From: JAVWHX01 sp036639875
Lineage (GTDB): Bacteria > Bacillota_I > Bacilli_A > Erysipelotrichales > Coprobacillaceae
Length of the DNA: 17,129 bases
Direction of reading: 5' to 3'
Assembly: GCA_036639875.1 (NCBI GenBank)
Contig: JAVWHX010000048.1
Span: 1 to 17,129 of the forward strand
This document shows positions 1 through 7,506 of the stretch, piece by piece. A program made the translations under genes and the position numbers. Position 1 is the stretch's first letter. Each line of letters begins with the position of its first letter. The notes under the pieces were generated by a model. That model was not told the DNA's origin. It did no database searches and was given only the letters and a program-made list of their open reading frames with translations.

Positions 1-186
1 AATACCATTCAAATTATCATTTAATCCTGTATTCTTTAATAAGAATAATGGTGCTGACACACGTGTTAATCTTAACTGTTCAGCCAATCTTCTTTCAAAT
101 GTATCTTTAATCATTTTAATAGCGACTTCTGTCTCAATTAAACTTAAATGAGCTTTATACCCCTTTGGAACAATAATCTGACTCAT
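1..186 (-). CDS. asnA: Aspartate--ammonia ligase (asparagine synthetase A), N-terminal part
   Basis: Only the first 62 codons lie in the window; the gene runs off the left edge. The enzyme makes asparagine from aspartate, ammonia and ATP in the cytoplasm and is related to class II aminoacyl-tRNA synthetases. The translated start (MSQIIVPKGYKAHLSL...) continues into a segment with LRLTRVSAPLF and GTGLNDNLNG near residues 39-61, which matches the AsnA N-terminal region (E. coli has the similar LIEVQAPILS and GTQDNLSG). The start ATG (complement of 184-186) is supported by a strong AGGGGG ribosome binding site seven bases upstream. It is transcribed divergently from thrC. Identity is recognised from the family pattern; the catalytic core is outside the window. 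Confidence 0.9.
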   Translation of the reverse strand, partial: MSQIIVPKGYKAHLSLIETEVAIKMIKDTFERRLAEQLRLTRVSAPLFLLKNTGLNDNLNGI

Positions 187-212
187 ATGAATCCCCCTTG
201 TTATTTTTTACT

Positions 213-241
213 ATTATATTCTATTGTTCATCAATAGTCAA
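213..241 (-). promoter_or_regulatory. asnA promoter
   Basis: On the minus strand TTGACT (complement of 236-241) is followed after exactly 17 bases by a perfect TATAAT (complement of 213-218), about 27 bases upstream of the asnA start codon. The spacer carries an inverted repeat, CTATTG-N5-CAATAG at 221-237, positioned where a repressor would block RNA polymerase. Confidence 0.8.
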
Positions 242-341
242 AATAATATATGATAATTTTTTTATAAAAGAATAAATAATTTTTATAAAATTGTCTTTAT
301 TCTTAAAAAGAAAGGAATAATGTAGTTTTTTTCTAATATTA

Positions 342-370
342 TTGACTTGTAAAATAAAATTGTATACAAT
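342..370 (+). promoter_or_regulatory. thrCB promoter with palindromic operator candidate
   Basis: TTGACT (342-347) and TACAAT (365-370) are separated by 17 bases, with transcription expected to begin near 377. The -10 lies inside a perfect 14-bp palindrome, AATTGTATACAATT at 358-371. Its core TTGTATACAA equals the centre of the Bacillus subtilis GntR operator, so a GntR-family repressor is one possibility; that part is inference. Confidence 0.75.
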
Positions 371-399
371 TAGACAAATAAAGAATTGGGGGAGTAATT

Positions 400-1884
400 A
401 TGAAAGAAAAAATGTATGTCAGTACAAGAGGAAATCAACAACCATTAGACTTTTATGAGGCTATTTTACAAGGGATTGGTAGTGATGGTGGATTACTTGT
501 TCCTCACTTTGATGTTGATAAAAAAGATTTAAAATCACTACAAAATATGAGCTATGTAGATATGGCTACAGAAATTATATCTACATTTACTCCAGATGAT
601 GCAAAAGAAGATATAAGACAGTTATGTCAAAATGCATATGGAAGTGGATTGTTTCCTACGAGTGTAGTCCCTGTAGAAAAAGCAGGAGATGTTTATATTG
701 CTGAGTTATTCCAAGGACCAACTGCAGCATTTAAGGATATGGCATTATCTTTGTTACCTTATTTTATGACTTACTCTTTAAAGAAAAAAGGGGAAGAAAG
801 AGAAGTTATGATCTTAGCAGCAACTTCTGGTGATACTGGAAAAGCGGCTTTAGAAGGATTTAAAGATGTTGAGGGAACATCTATTAAGGTCTTTTATCCA
901 CTTGATGGGGTTTCTCCTATTCAAAAACAACAAATGATTACACAAACAGGAAATAATGTTGATATCATTGGAATTCATGGTAATTTTGATGATGCTCAAA
1001 AAGCAGTGAAAGTGGCTTTTCAATCACAAGAATTAAAAGATTTATGTGATCAACATCATGTTTTCTTATCTTCAGCTAATTCTATTAACGTAGGAAGATT
1101 TATTCCTCAAATCGTTTATTATTTCTATTCATATATGAGTCTTGTAAATAATAAAGAAATAGAAATGGGAGAAGAAGTGAACTTTACAGTTCCAAGTGGT
1201 AACTTTGGTAACTGTTTAGCAGGGTATATTGCTAAAAAGATGGGGTTACCAATTAAGACATTTATTGTTGCTTCTAATAAAAATAATATATTAACTGATT
1301 TCTTCAATACAGGTAAGTATGATGCCAATAGAGAATTCTATAAGACAAATGCTCCAGCAATGGATATTCTTGTTTCAAGTAATTTAGAAAGATTAGTTTA
1401 TCTTTTATCTAATGATGCATCTAAAGTTAAAGGTTATATGGATAAGTTAAATGAAACTGGTATTTATGAAGTTGATGAAGATTTATTAAAGATTGTTAAA
1501 GATAACTTCAAAGCAGGATGTTTAAGTGAAGAAGATGTTTTAAAGGCAATTAAAGTATGTTATGAAGAAAGTGGATATGTCTTAGATACACATACGGCTA
1601 TTGGATATGGTGTGTATAAAGAATATCAACAAGAGACACAAGATCAAACAAAGACAATTATTTTATCAACGGCTTCTCCTTATAAGTTCCCAGAATCTGT
1701 ATATGAAGCATTAACTGGTGAAACATTAAATGAGTATGATGCCATTGAAGCATTAAATAAGAAAACAAATGTCAATGTTCCAACACCTTTAAAAGGTATT
1801 AAGGATAGGGAAATATTGCATACAAAAGTTATTGATAAAGATGATATCGTGAAATTCATTGGTCAACAAATTGAGGAGTTATAA
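400..1884 (+). CDS. thrC: Threonine synthase
   Basis: This PLP enzyme converts O-phosphohomoserine to threonine, the last step of threonine biosynthesis. The 494 residues match the long class of threonine synthase (about 480-510 aa). The N terminus has the family signature YVSTRG (6-11). The PLP lysine is K112 in TAAFKDMAL, and ATSGDTGKAALEGF near 141-154 is the phosphate/PLP-binding segment. VPSGNFGNCLAGYIAKKMGLP near 266-286 is also typical. GGGGGAG at 388-394 places the start at 400; an in-frame ATG at 412 would also fit family N termini but has a weaker ribosome binding site. The stop is one base before the thrB ATG, so the two genes form an operon. No homoserine dehydrogenase is present in the window. 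Confidence 0.96.
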   Translation: MKEKMYVSTRGNQQPLDFYEAILQGIGSDGGLLVPHFDVDKKDLKSLQNMSYVDMATEIISTFTPDDAKEDIRQLCQNAYGSGLFPTSVVPVEKAGDVYIAELFQGPTAAFKDMALSLLPYFMTYSLKKKGEEREVMILAATSGDTGKAALEGFKDVEGTSIKVFYPLDGVSPIQKQQMITQTGNNVDIIGIHGNFDDAQKAVKVAFQSQELKDLCDQHHVFLSSANSINVGRFIPQIVYYFYSYMSLVNNKEIEMGEEVNFTVPSGNFGNCLAGYIAKKMGLPIKTFIVASNKNNILTDFFNTGKYDANREFYKTNAPAMDILVSSNLERLVYLLSNDASKVKGYMDKLNETGIYEVDEDLLKIVKDNFKAGCLSEEDVLKAIKVCYEESGYVLDTHTAIGYGVYKEYQQETQDQTKTIILSTASPYKFPESVYEALTGETLNEYDAIEALNKKTNVNVPTPLKGIKDREILHTKVIDKDDIVKFIGQQIEEL

Positions 1885-1885
1885 T

Positions 1886-2776
1886 ATGAAGGTTAAAGTA
1901 AGAGTTCCTGCAACGAGTGCGAACTTAGGACCAGGATTTGACGTTGCTGGATTAGCAGTGACTTTATATAATACATTTACTTTTGAATTGTTAGATGATG
2001 GTCTTGAGATTACTGGTTGTCCTGAACAATTCTGTAATGAAGAGAATATGACATATCAAGCATTTGTTGAAGGCGCTAAGGAATGTGGATTAGAGTTTAA
2101 TGGTGTGCGTATTGAATGTAGTGGAGATGTTCCTTATACAAGAGGGCTTGGATCAAGTTCGACATGTATTGTAGCTGGAATTGTTGGAGCATTTGCATTT
2201 AAAGATCGTTATGAAGATAGACAAGATATTTTAGAAATTGCAACAAGAATTGAAGGACATCCTGATAATGTTGCTCCTGCTATTTTTGGAGGGTTAACAG
2301 TTTCAGTTATGGCTGATGGAGTCACAACATTAAATATTCCTGTTAAACATGATTATCGTTATGTTGCATTTATTCCACCTTTTACTTTATCAACTGAGAA
2401 ATCTCGTTCTGTTTTACCACAACAGTTATCAAGAGCAGATGCAATTGCTAATGTTTCACATTTAGCATTGATGGTTGCTTCATTAATTAATGGACATGAT
2501 GAAGGATTGAAGTTAGGGTTTAAGGATCGTTTACATCAACCATATCGTGGGAAGTTAATTGAAGGATTTGAAGAGATAATGGCTATTTTAGGTAAGGATA
2601 ATCAAGTTTTAGGTTGTTATTTATCTGGGGCTGGTCCAACTATTATGGCAGTTATTAAATCAGAAGATACAAAAGGTGTAGTGAGAATTAAAGAAGAACT
2701 TGGGCATTTATTAGATGGGTGGCAAGTTGAAAAATTAGAATTAGATATGCGTGGTTATACATGTGATTATGAGTAG
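1886..2776 (+). CDS. thrB: Homoserine kinase
   Basis: A GHMP-superfamily kinase that phosphorylates homoserine to O-phosphohomoserine, the substrate of the upstream ThrC. The 296-residue product has the N-terminal motif RVPATSANLGPGFD (6-19), the ATP-binding glycine/serine loop PYTRGLGSSST (83-93), RIEGHPDNVAPAIFGG near 121-136 and the C-terminal motif CYLSGAGPTIMAVI. The reading frame is open from 1859, but I chose ATG 1886: it gives the family N terminus, and GAGGAG (1873-1878, inside the end of thrC) lies seven bases upstream. The stop codon lies inside the terminator stem. The order thrC-thrB with a one-base gap implies one mRNA and translational coupling. Confidence 0.96.
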   Translation: MKVKVRVPATSANLGPGFDVAGLAVTLYNTFTFELLDDGLEITGCPEQFCNEENMTYQAFVEGAKECGLEFNGVRIECSGDVPYTRGLGSSSTCIVAGIVGAFAFKDRYEDRQDILEIATRIEGHPDNVAPAIFGGLTVSVMADGVTTLNIPVKHDYRYVAFIPPFTLSTEKSRSVLPQQLSRADAIANVSHLALMVASLINGHDEGLKLGFKDRLHQPYRGKLIEGFEEIMAILGKDNQVLGCYLSGAGPTIMAVIKSEDTKGVVRIKEELGHLLDGWQVEKLELDMRGYTCDYE

Positions 2777-2801
2777 AAGGATAAACCTTCTACTTTTCTT
2801 T
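2773..2801 (+). terminator. Intrinsic terminator of thrCB
   Basis: GTAGAAGG (2773-2780) and CCTTCTAC (2786-2793) form a perfect 8-bp stem with a 5-base loop, followed by TTTTCTTT. The thrB TAG is within the left arm. Confidence 0.88.
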
Positions 2802-2810
2802 ATAATTTAA

Positions 2811-2839
2811 TGATATAATAAGTCTATAATTGAGGTGAG
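2811..2839 (+). promoter_or_regulatory. Promoter (extended -10) and RBS of the LysR gene
   Basis: TGATATAAT at 2811-2819 is an extended -10 with no convincing -35 at 17 bp. GAGGTGAG at 2832-2839 precedes the ATG at 2843. Confidence 0.5.
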
Positions 2840-2842
2840 AAA

Positions 2843-3733
2843 ATGTTGTATCAACAAATGAAATATTTTATGAGTGTTGTTGAATGTCATAGTTTTACTA
2901 AAGCTGCTGAAGAATGTTATATTTCACAATCAGCTATATCACAACAAATCAAGGCATTAGAAAAAGAATTGGGTGTTGAGTTAATGAAGAGAAGTCCTCG
3001 TAGTTTCGTTTTAACGCCTGCTGGTGAGTACTTTTATCGTCATGGTAAAAGTATACTTGGTGAGATAGAAACACTTAAGAGTGAGACTATAAGACGTGGT
3101 GAAGATGAACTCACTATGAAAATTGGTTACTTGCGTTGTTATGGGGCACAAGAATTACATAATGCTATTGCAGAGTTTTCTCAGCTATATCCAGAAGTTT
3201 CATTATCTATTGTGAATGGAACACATGAAGAACTTTATCATTTGTTAAAATCTAAACAAGTTGATTTGGTTATTAGTGATCAAAGAAGGGCATTCAATCA
3301 TGATTATTTTAATTATGAATTATTGTATAGTGATTGTTATGTGGAAATATCTAATAACAATTCACTAAGTCAAATGAATTCTTTAACAATAGAAGATTTA
3401 AGAAGACATTCATGTATTTTGATTTCTTCTAAAGAACAACAATTCAATGAACAAGATTATTATCAAAATACTTTAGGATTTTCAAATCAATTTCTCTTTG
3501 CTGATAATTTAGAAGAAGGAAGATTGATGGTTGTGAGTAATCGTGGCTTTATGCCAATTGAAGCAGTTGGAACTTTACCTCCACCAGCAATCGGTATTAA
3601 AAGATTACCTCTTTATCATCATAAAAAACAATTACAACGTAACTATTGTGCTTTTTGGGAGAAGAGTAGAACCAATTATTATATAGAAGAGTTTGCTGAA
3701 CTTTTAAGAAAGTTATTAAGACAAGACAGTTAA
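2843..3733 (+). CDS. LysR-family transcriptional regulator
   Basis: The 296 residues are the usual length for this family. The N-terminal winged helix-turn-helix is clear: MKYFMSVVECHSFTKAAEECYISQSAISQQIKALEKELGVELMKR at about 6-50, with the typical LTPAGEYFYRHG following. A two-subdomain effector-binding region should occupy about residues 90-290. The N terminus and start are fixed by a good ribosome binding site. It has its own weak terminator and is directly followed, in the same direction, by a double palindrome and a redox operon, which is the likely target (LysR proteins usually control adjacent genes). The inducer cannot be told from sequence. Confidence 0.92.
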   Translation: MLYQQMKYFMSVVECHSFTKAAEECYISQSAISQQIKALEKELGVELMKRSPRSFVLTPAGEYFYRHGKSILGEIETLKSETIRRGEDELTMKIGYLRCYGAQELHNAIAEFSQLYPEVSLSIVNGTHEELYHLLKSKQVDLVISDQRRAFNHDYFNYELLYSDCYVEISNNNSLSQMNSLTIEDLRRHSCILISSKEQQFNEQDYYQNTLGFSNQFLFADNLEEGRLMVVSNRGFMPIEAVGTLPPPAIGIKRLPLYHHKKQLQRNYCAFWEKSRTNYYIEEFAELLRKLLRQDS

Positions 3734-3748
3734 ATGTTTTGTCTTTTA
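3718..3748 (+). terminator. Probable weak terminator after the LysR gene
   Basis: AAGACA (3723-3728) can pair with TGTCTT (3740-3745), or AAGACAA (3718-3724) with TTGTCTT (3739-3745), followed by TTT. The stop codon is within the loop. The stem is short, so readthrough into the next operon is possible. Confidence 0.5.
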
Positions 3749-3775
3749 TTATGCATAAGTATAACTTATGCATAA
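3749..3775. promoter_or_regulatory. Double palindrome, candidate LysR operator
   Basis: A perfect 12-bp inverted repeat with a 3-base spacer: TTATGCATAAGT, ATA, ACTTATGCATAA. Each arm contains the same self-palindromic 10-mer TTATGCATAA, so two identical sites sit 17 bp apart centre to centre. It has no U-tract after it and lies just upstream of the predicted promoter of the redox operon, which suits a two-site LysR binding region better than a terminator. Confidence 0.65.
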
Positions 3776-3781
3776 CATTAG

Positions 3782-3819
3782 CAACAAGAATTGTTGTTTA
3801 TAAAATAAAGATATAAAAT
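3782..3819 (+). promoter_or_regulatory. Candidate promoter of the redox operon
   Basis: TTGTTG (3791-3796) is 17 bases from TAAAAT (3814-3819). The -35 is the right arm of a second inverted repeat, CAACAA-GAA-TTGTTG (3782-3796), so activator contact at the -35 is plausible. This is weaker than the other promoters in the window. Confidence 0.5.
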
Positions 3820-3845
3820 GGTATTGTAAAGAAAGGAAGATGAAT

Positions 3846-4361
3846 ATGACAAAGACATTGATTGTTTATTTCTCTCATGTTGGAGAAAATTATGTATCAG
3901 GTAATATCATTGATTTAAAGATAGGAAACACAGAAGTGATAGCAAAAGAAATTCAATCATTAACAGATGGAGATTTATTTAAGATTGAGCCTTTGCATCC
4001 TTATCCCTATAAATATCATGAATGTACAGATATTGCTAAAAAAGAATTAAATCATAATGAAAGACCAAAGATTACAAATGTATTAAACCATATACAAGAT
4101 TATGAGAATATCTATTTAGGTTATCCTTCTTGGTGGGGAACAATGCCTATGTGTGTATGGACATTTTTAGAAGAATATGATTTGACTGATAAAAATATTT
4201 ATCCATTCTGTACACATGAAGGTAGTCAAATGGGAAAGAGTGTTGAAGATATAAAAAAACTATGTCCCCAATCACATATAAAAAAATCATTCGCAATATA
4301 TGGTAGTCAAGTTCATCGTGCACAAGAACAAGTTAAGAATTGGATAAAGGAGAATATATAA
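3846..4361 (+). CDS. Flavodoxin (Flavodoxin_4-like)
   Basis: A 171-residue FMN-binding electron carrier or quinone/flavin reductase-like protein. It begins MTKTLIVYFSHVGENY, the first strand and phosphate loop of flavodoxins, with an insertion before IGNTEVIAKEI, as in the Flavodoxin_4 group. NIYLGYPSWWGTMPMCVWTFLEEYDLTDKNIYPFCTHEGS in the middle is the second and third FMN-contact region. The open frame begins at ATG 3840, but AAAGGA at 3832-3837 is only two bases from it and eight from ATG 3846, so I place the start at 3846. First gene of a five-gene operon; the next gene starts two bases after its stop codon. The electron partner is unknown. Confidence 0.88.
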   Translation: MTKTLIVYFSHVGENYVSGNIIDLKIGNTEVIAKEIQSLTDGDLFKIEPLHPYPYKYHECTDIAKKELNHNERPKITNVLNHIQDYENIYLGYPSWWGTMPMCVWTFLEEYDLTDKNIYPFCTHEGSQMGKSVEDIKKLCPQSHIKKSFAIYGSQVHRAQEQVKNWIKENI

Positions 4362-4362
4362 G

Positions 4363-5115
4363 ATGGCAATAAATAATAAAGCAATACAGTATCATGAAAA
4401 GATGTTTCCTAGTTATGAATCAAAGTTATTAAAAACAGATCCTGAGTTTATTGAAATGTTTGATAATTTTGCATTTGATGAAGTTGTGAATCAAGATGAT
4501 TTAGATGGACATACACGTTTTATGGCAATTTTAGCAACTCTTATAGGGTGTCAAGGAATTGATGAATTTAAGGCAATGTTAACAGCTGCATATCATTTTG
4601 ATGTAACACCTATTGAGATGAAAGAAATTGTTTATCAAGCAGTTGCTTATTTAGGGATTGGGAGAGTCTTTCCATTCCTTCATGCGGTGAATGATTTTTG
4701 TATAATGAATCAAATCGAACTTCCTCTAGAAGGTCAATCCACTACAAATGTTCATAATAGATTAGAAAAAGGGATTCAAGCACAAGTTGATATTTTTGGT
4801 GAATCAATGAGAGAATTCTATAAATCAGGTGATGAAGATTCAAGACATATTAATCATTGGTTAGCAGATAATTGTTTTGGTGATTACTATACAAGAACAG
4901 GATTGAATTATCAACAAAGAGAAATGATGACTTTCTGTTTCCTTGCTGCTCAAGGTGGCTGTGAACCGCAATTAACATCTCATGCAGCTGCTAATATGAG
5001 AATTGGAAATGATAAAGATTACTTGATTAAAGTTATTTCACAATGTTTACCATTTATTGGTTATCCAAGAACTTTAAACGCATTACGTTGTATCAAAGAT
5101 GCTGATAAGAAGTAG
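4363..5115 (+). CDS. Carboxymuconolactone decarboxylase-family protein, two CMD domains
   Basis: A 250-residue all-helical protein with two CMD-like domains, at about 40-115 and 165-245. The second (FGDYYTRTGLNYQQREMMTFCFLAAQGGCEPQLTSHAAANMRIG...GYPRTLNALR) closely follows the gamma-carboxymuconolactone decarboxylase pattern. The CxxC peroxidase pair of AhpD is not present in either domain, so an AhpD-type thiol peroxidase is unlikely. Bacterial proteins of this type often sit with flavodoxins, aldo/keto reductases and SDRs as here, but their substrate is generally undefined. The start has AAAGGAG at 4346-4352. Located immediately after the flavodoxin gene, with the next gene 11 bases downstream. 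Confidence 0.85.
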   Translation: MAINNKAIQYHEKMFPSYESKLLKTDPEFIEMFDNFAFDEVVNQDDLDGHTRFMAILATLIGCQGIDEFKAMLTAAYHFDVTPIEMKEIVYQAVAYLGIGRVFPFLHAVNDFCIMNQIELPLEGQSTTNVHNRLEKGIQAQVDIFGESMREFYKSGDEDSRHINHWLADNCFGDYYTRTGLNYQQREMMTFCFLAAQGGCEPQLTSHAAANMRIGNDKDYLIKVISQCLPFIGYPRTLNALRCIKDADKK

Positions 5116-5126
5116 AAAGGAATTAT

Positions 5127-6101
5127 ATGAATAAAAGACAAATAGGAAAAACAAATATGTATATAAATCCAGTAGGACTTGGATGTATGGGCTTCTCTCA
5201 TGCTTATGGTGTTGCTGAAGATCGTGCCAAAGCTATTCAAACAATGAAAGAGGCTCATCAGTTGGGTTATGACTTCTATGATACTGCTGAATGTTATACT
5301 GGTGAAAATGCTGATGGAAGTATATCTTATAATGAGGAATTGGTTGGTGAAGCAATTCATGAATTTAGAAATGAAGTTGTTATAGCAACGAAATTTGGAG
5401 TTGAACATAAAGGTGATCATTTAGAATTTGATAGTTCTAAAGAAGCGATTAGAAAATCATTAGAAGGAAGTTTGAAAAGATTAAATGTTGAATGTATTGA
5501 TTTATATTATCAACATCGTATTGATTCAAAAGTAGAACCTGAGATAGTTGCAGGAGTTATGAAAGAACTGATTGAAGAGGGGAAAATAAAAGCTTGGGGT
5601 ATTTCAGAAGCTAATGAAGATTATTTAAGAAGAGCACATGCTGTATGTCCTGTGAGTGCTATTCAAAATAGGTATTCAATGGTCGCAAGATGGCATGAAA
5701 ATTTATTTGATGTTTGTGAAGAACTTGGAATAACTTATGTTGCTTTTTCACCAATGGCAAATGGTTTATTAACAGGTCAATTTACGAGTGAAACAAAGTT
5801 CTCAGAAGGAGACTTTAGAAATAGAATGCCTCAATATCAAGAAGAAGGTTTTAAGAAGGCACAAGTGTTATTAGAAATTCTTAAAGATTTAGCGCAAAAG
5901 AAAAATGCAACAATGGCCCAAATTTCTTTAGCATGGATGCTTTGTAAGAAAGACTTTATTGTTCCTATTCCAGGAAGTCGAAAATTATCTCGACTAGAAG
6001 AAAATTTTAATTCTGGGCATGTACAACTGACTAAAGAAGAAATAAAAGAGATAGATAATCAATTAAAGACAATGGATTTTGATGTCTTTGGTGGACATTA
6101 G
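5127..6101 (+). CDS. Aldo/keto reductase
   Basis: A 324-residue TIM-barrel NADPH-dependent oxidoreductase, complete in length. The catalytic tetrad is visible: D52 and Y57 in YDTAECY, K89 in ATKFG and H130 in YYQHRID. The C-terminal cofactor segment is PIPGSRKLSRLEENF (near 276-290), where the Ser-Arg pair and later residues bind the NADP 2'-phosphate. It reduces an aldehyde or ketone of unknown identity; H130 and YYQHR place it with the yeast/bacterial AKRs that use small carbonyls. AAAGGA at 5116-5121 supports the start. Third gene of the redox operon. Confidence 0.93.
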   Translation: MNKRQIGKTNMYINPVGLGCMGFSHAYGVAEDRAKAIQTMKEAHQLGYDFYDTAECYTGENADGSISYNEELVGEAIHEFRNEVVIATKFGVEHKGDHLEFDSSKEAIRKSLEGSLKRLNVECIDLYYQHRIDSKVEPEIVAGVMKELIEEGKIKAWGISEANEDYLRRAHAVCPVSAIQNRYSMVARWHENLFDVCEELGITYVAFSPMANGLLTGQFTSETKFSEGDFRNRMPQYQEEGFKKAQVLLEILKDLAQKKNATMAQISLAWMLCKKDFIVPIPGSRKLSRLEENFNSGHVQLTKEEIKEIDNQLKTMDFDVFGGH

Positions 6102-6114
6102 AAAAGGAGAACAT

Positions 6115-6945
6115 ATGAAAGATGTCATGATAGTTACAGGTGCTGGTCAAATCAGTATGGCAATCGCAAGAAGAATGGGTTATGGTAAAAAGATCATTAT
6201 GGGTGATAAGAGTTTAGATAATGCTCAAAATATTGCGAAGATAATGAATGAAGCAGGATTTGATGTTGTTCCTTTTGAAATGGATTTATCGTCAAGAAGT
6301 TCAATTTTAAATTTGATTCAAGAAGCTAAACAATATGGAGATATTACAATGCTTATCAATGGGGCAGGAGTTTCTCCTAGTCAAGCATCTATAGAAACTA
6401 TTTTAAAAGTAGATTTATATGGAACAGCAGTTTTGTTAGAAGAGGTTGGAAAAGTTATTGAAGAAGGTGGCGTAGGCATAACAATTTCTAGTCAGTCTGG
6501 ACATAGAATGCCAGCTTTAGGAGCAGTGATAGATGAACAACTTGCGATAACACCAACTGAAGAGTTACTTGATTTAGAAGTTCTTCAAAAAGAAAATATT
6601 GTTGATAGTTTACATGCTTATCAAATTGCTAAACGTTGTAATGAAAAACGTGTCATGGCACAAGCGGTTAAGTGGGGAGAAAGAGGCGCTCGTATTAATT
6701 CTATTTCACCAGGAATCGTTGTGACACCATTAGCAATCGATGAATTCAATGGACCTAGAGGAGATTTCTATAAAAACATGTTTGCATCTTGTCCAGCTGG
6801 ACGTCCAGCGACAGCAGATGAAATTGCAAATGTGGCGGAGTTATTAATGAGTCCACAAGGAGCGTTTATAACTGGTGCTGATTTTCTAATTGATGGTGGA
6901 GCAACTGCTTCATACTTCTATGGACCATTAAAACCAAAGGGATAA
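6115..6945 (+). CDS. Short-chain dehydrogenase/reductase with extended substrate loop
   Basis: A 276-residue NAD(P)-dependent oxidoreductase. The nucleotide-binding loop is TGAGQISMAIA (8-18), INGAG is at 81-85 (the family's NNAG), the SSQSG serine region is at 125-129, the catalytic pair is Y169 and K173 in YQIAK, and SPGIVVTPL follows. FITGADFLIDGG near 251-262 is the usual C-terminal signature. About 40 residues separate the serine motif from Y169, against about 12 in classical SDRs; this insertion should form a lid over the active site. The frame is open from 6079, but ATG 6115 gives the family N terminus and has AAAAGGAGA at 6102-6110. It follows the aldo/keto reductase by 13 bases. Confidence 0.92.
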   Translation: MKDVMIVTGAGQISMAIARRMGYGKKIIMGDKSLDNAQNIAKIMNEAGFDVVPFEMDLSSRSSILNLIQEAKQYGDITMLINGAGVSPSQASIETILKVDLYGTAVLLEEVGKVIEEGGVGITISSQSGHRMPALGAVIDEQLAITPTEELLDLEVLQKENIVDSLHAYQIAKRCNEKRVMAQAVKWGERGARINSISPGIVVTPLAIDEFNGPRGDFYKNMFASCPAGRPATADEIANVAELLMSPQGAFITGADFLIDGGATASYFYGPLKPKG

Positions 6946-6953
6946 AACATAAT

Positions 6954-7505
6954 ATGACTAAAAAATGTTTGATTATTTCATCAAGTCCAAGAAGAAATGG
7001 AAATAGTGAGTATTTATGTGAACAGTTTTTAAAAGGTGCTATAGAAGCAAACGTAACTGTAGAAAAAATCAATTTAAATGATTATTCACTTTCACCTTGT
7101 TTGGCTTGTGAGTATTGTCGAAATCATAATCGTGAGTGCATTATCAAAGATGATGCGGATAAGATTATTCAAAAAGTTATTGATACAGATGTGCTTGTTT
7201 TGGCAACACCCGTTTATTTCTATAGTGTGTCAGCACAATTAAAGTTACTTATTGATCGTATGTTTGCAAGAGAGTATGAAATAAGAGAATCCTCAAAACA
7301 AAAAGATGCTTATTTTATTATTACTAGTGCAACTCCTGATAAAACACAATTAACTGGAACTATAGAAAGCTTAAGAGGATTTATCAAGGTTTTAAGAACA
7401 GTAAAAGAAGCAGGGGTTATTTGTGGAACAGCAGTTCTTCATAAAGGTGAAATTAAGGATAAAGAGATTTGTCAACAAGCTTATGAATTAGGAAAGAATA
7501 TTTAA
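6954..7505 (+). CDS. NAD(P)H-dependent FMN reductase / iron-sulfur flavoprotein-like
   Basis: A 183-residue flavodoxin-fold protein. SSSPRRNGNSEYL near 9-21 is the FMN phosphate loop, and DVLVLATPVYFYSVSAQLKLLIDR in the middle is the second flavin-contact region. Cysteines C49, C52, C55 and C62 form C-x2-C-x2-C-x6-C, which fits the compact CX2CX2CX4-7C ligand motif of the archaeal iron-sulfur flavoprotein Isf; a [4Fe-4S] cluster is therefore possible but not shown. AAAGGG at 6936-6941, inside the end of the SDR gene, serves as ribosome binding site. Last gene of the redox operon and followed by a strong terminator. Confidence 0.87.
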   Translation: MTKKCLIISSSPRRNGNSEYLCEQFLKGAIEANVTVEKINLNDYSLSPCLACEYCRNHNRECIIKDDADKIIQKVIDTDVLVLATPVYFYSVSAQLKLLIDRMFAREYEIRESSKQKDAYFIITSATPDKTQLTGTIESLRGFIKVLRTVKEAGVICGTAVLHKGEIKDKEICQQAYELGKNI

Positions 7506-7506
7506 A

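Noticed and set aside
187..399. T-box leader upstream of thrC
   Set aside because: The predicted transcription start is only about 23 bases before the ATG, too short for a T-box, and there is no terminator.
1125..1328. 67-aa open frame on the minus strand inside thrC
   Set aside because: It lies wholly within a well-supported gene, has no ribosome binding site and no recognisable protein; treated as an antisense shadow. The same holds for minus-strand frames at 5061-5420, 7963-8157, 8737-9054, 13578-13781, 13977-14258, 14847-15122 and 15657-15845.
3749..3775. Terminator reading of the 12-3-12 inverted repeat
   Set aside because: The stem is AT-rich and followed by CATTAGC, not a T run; the operator reading fits better.
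6079..6114. Earlier ATG for the SDR gene
   Set aside because: It lies within the aldo/keto reductase gene, lacks an RBS, and the family N terminus begins at 6115 behind AAAAGGAGA.
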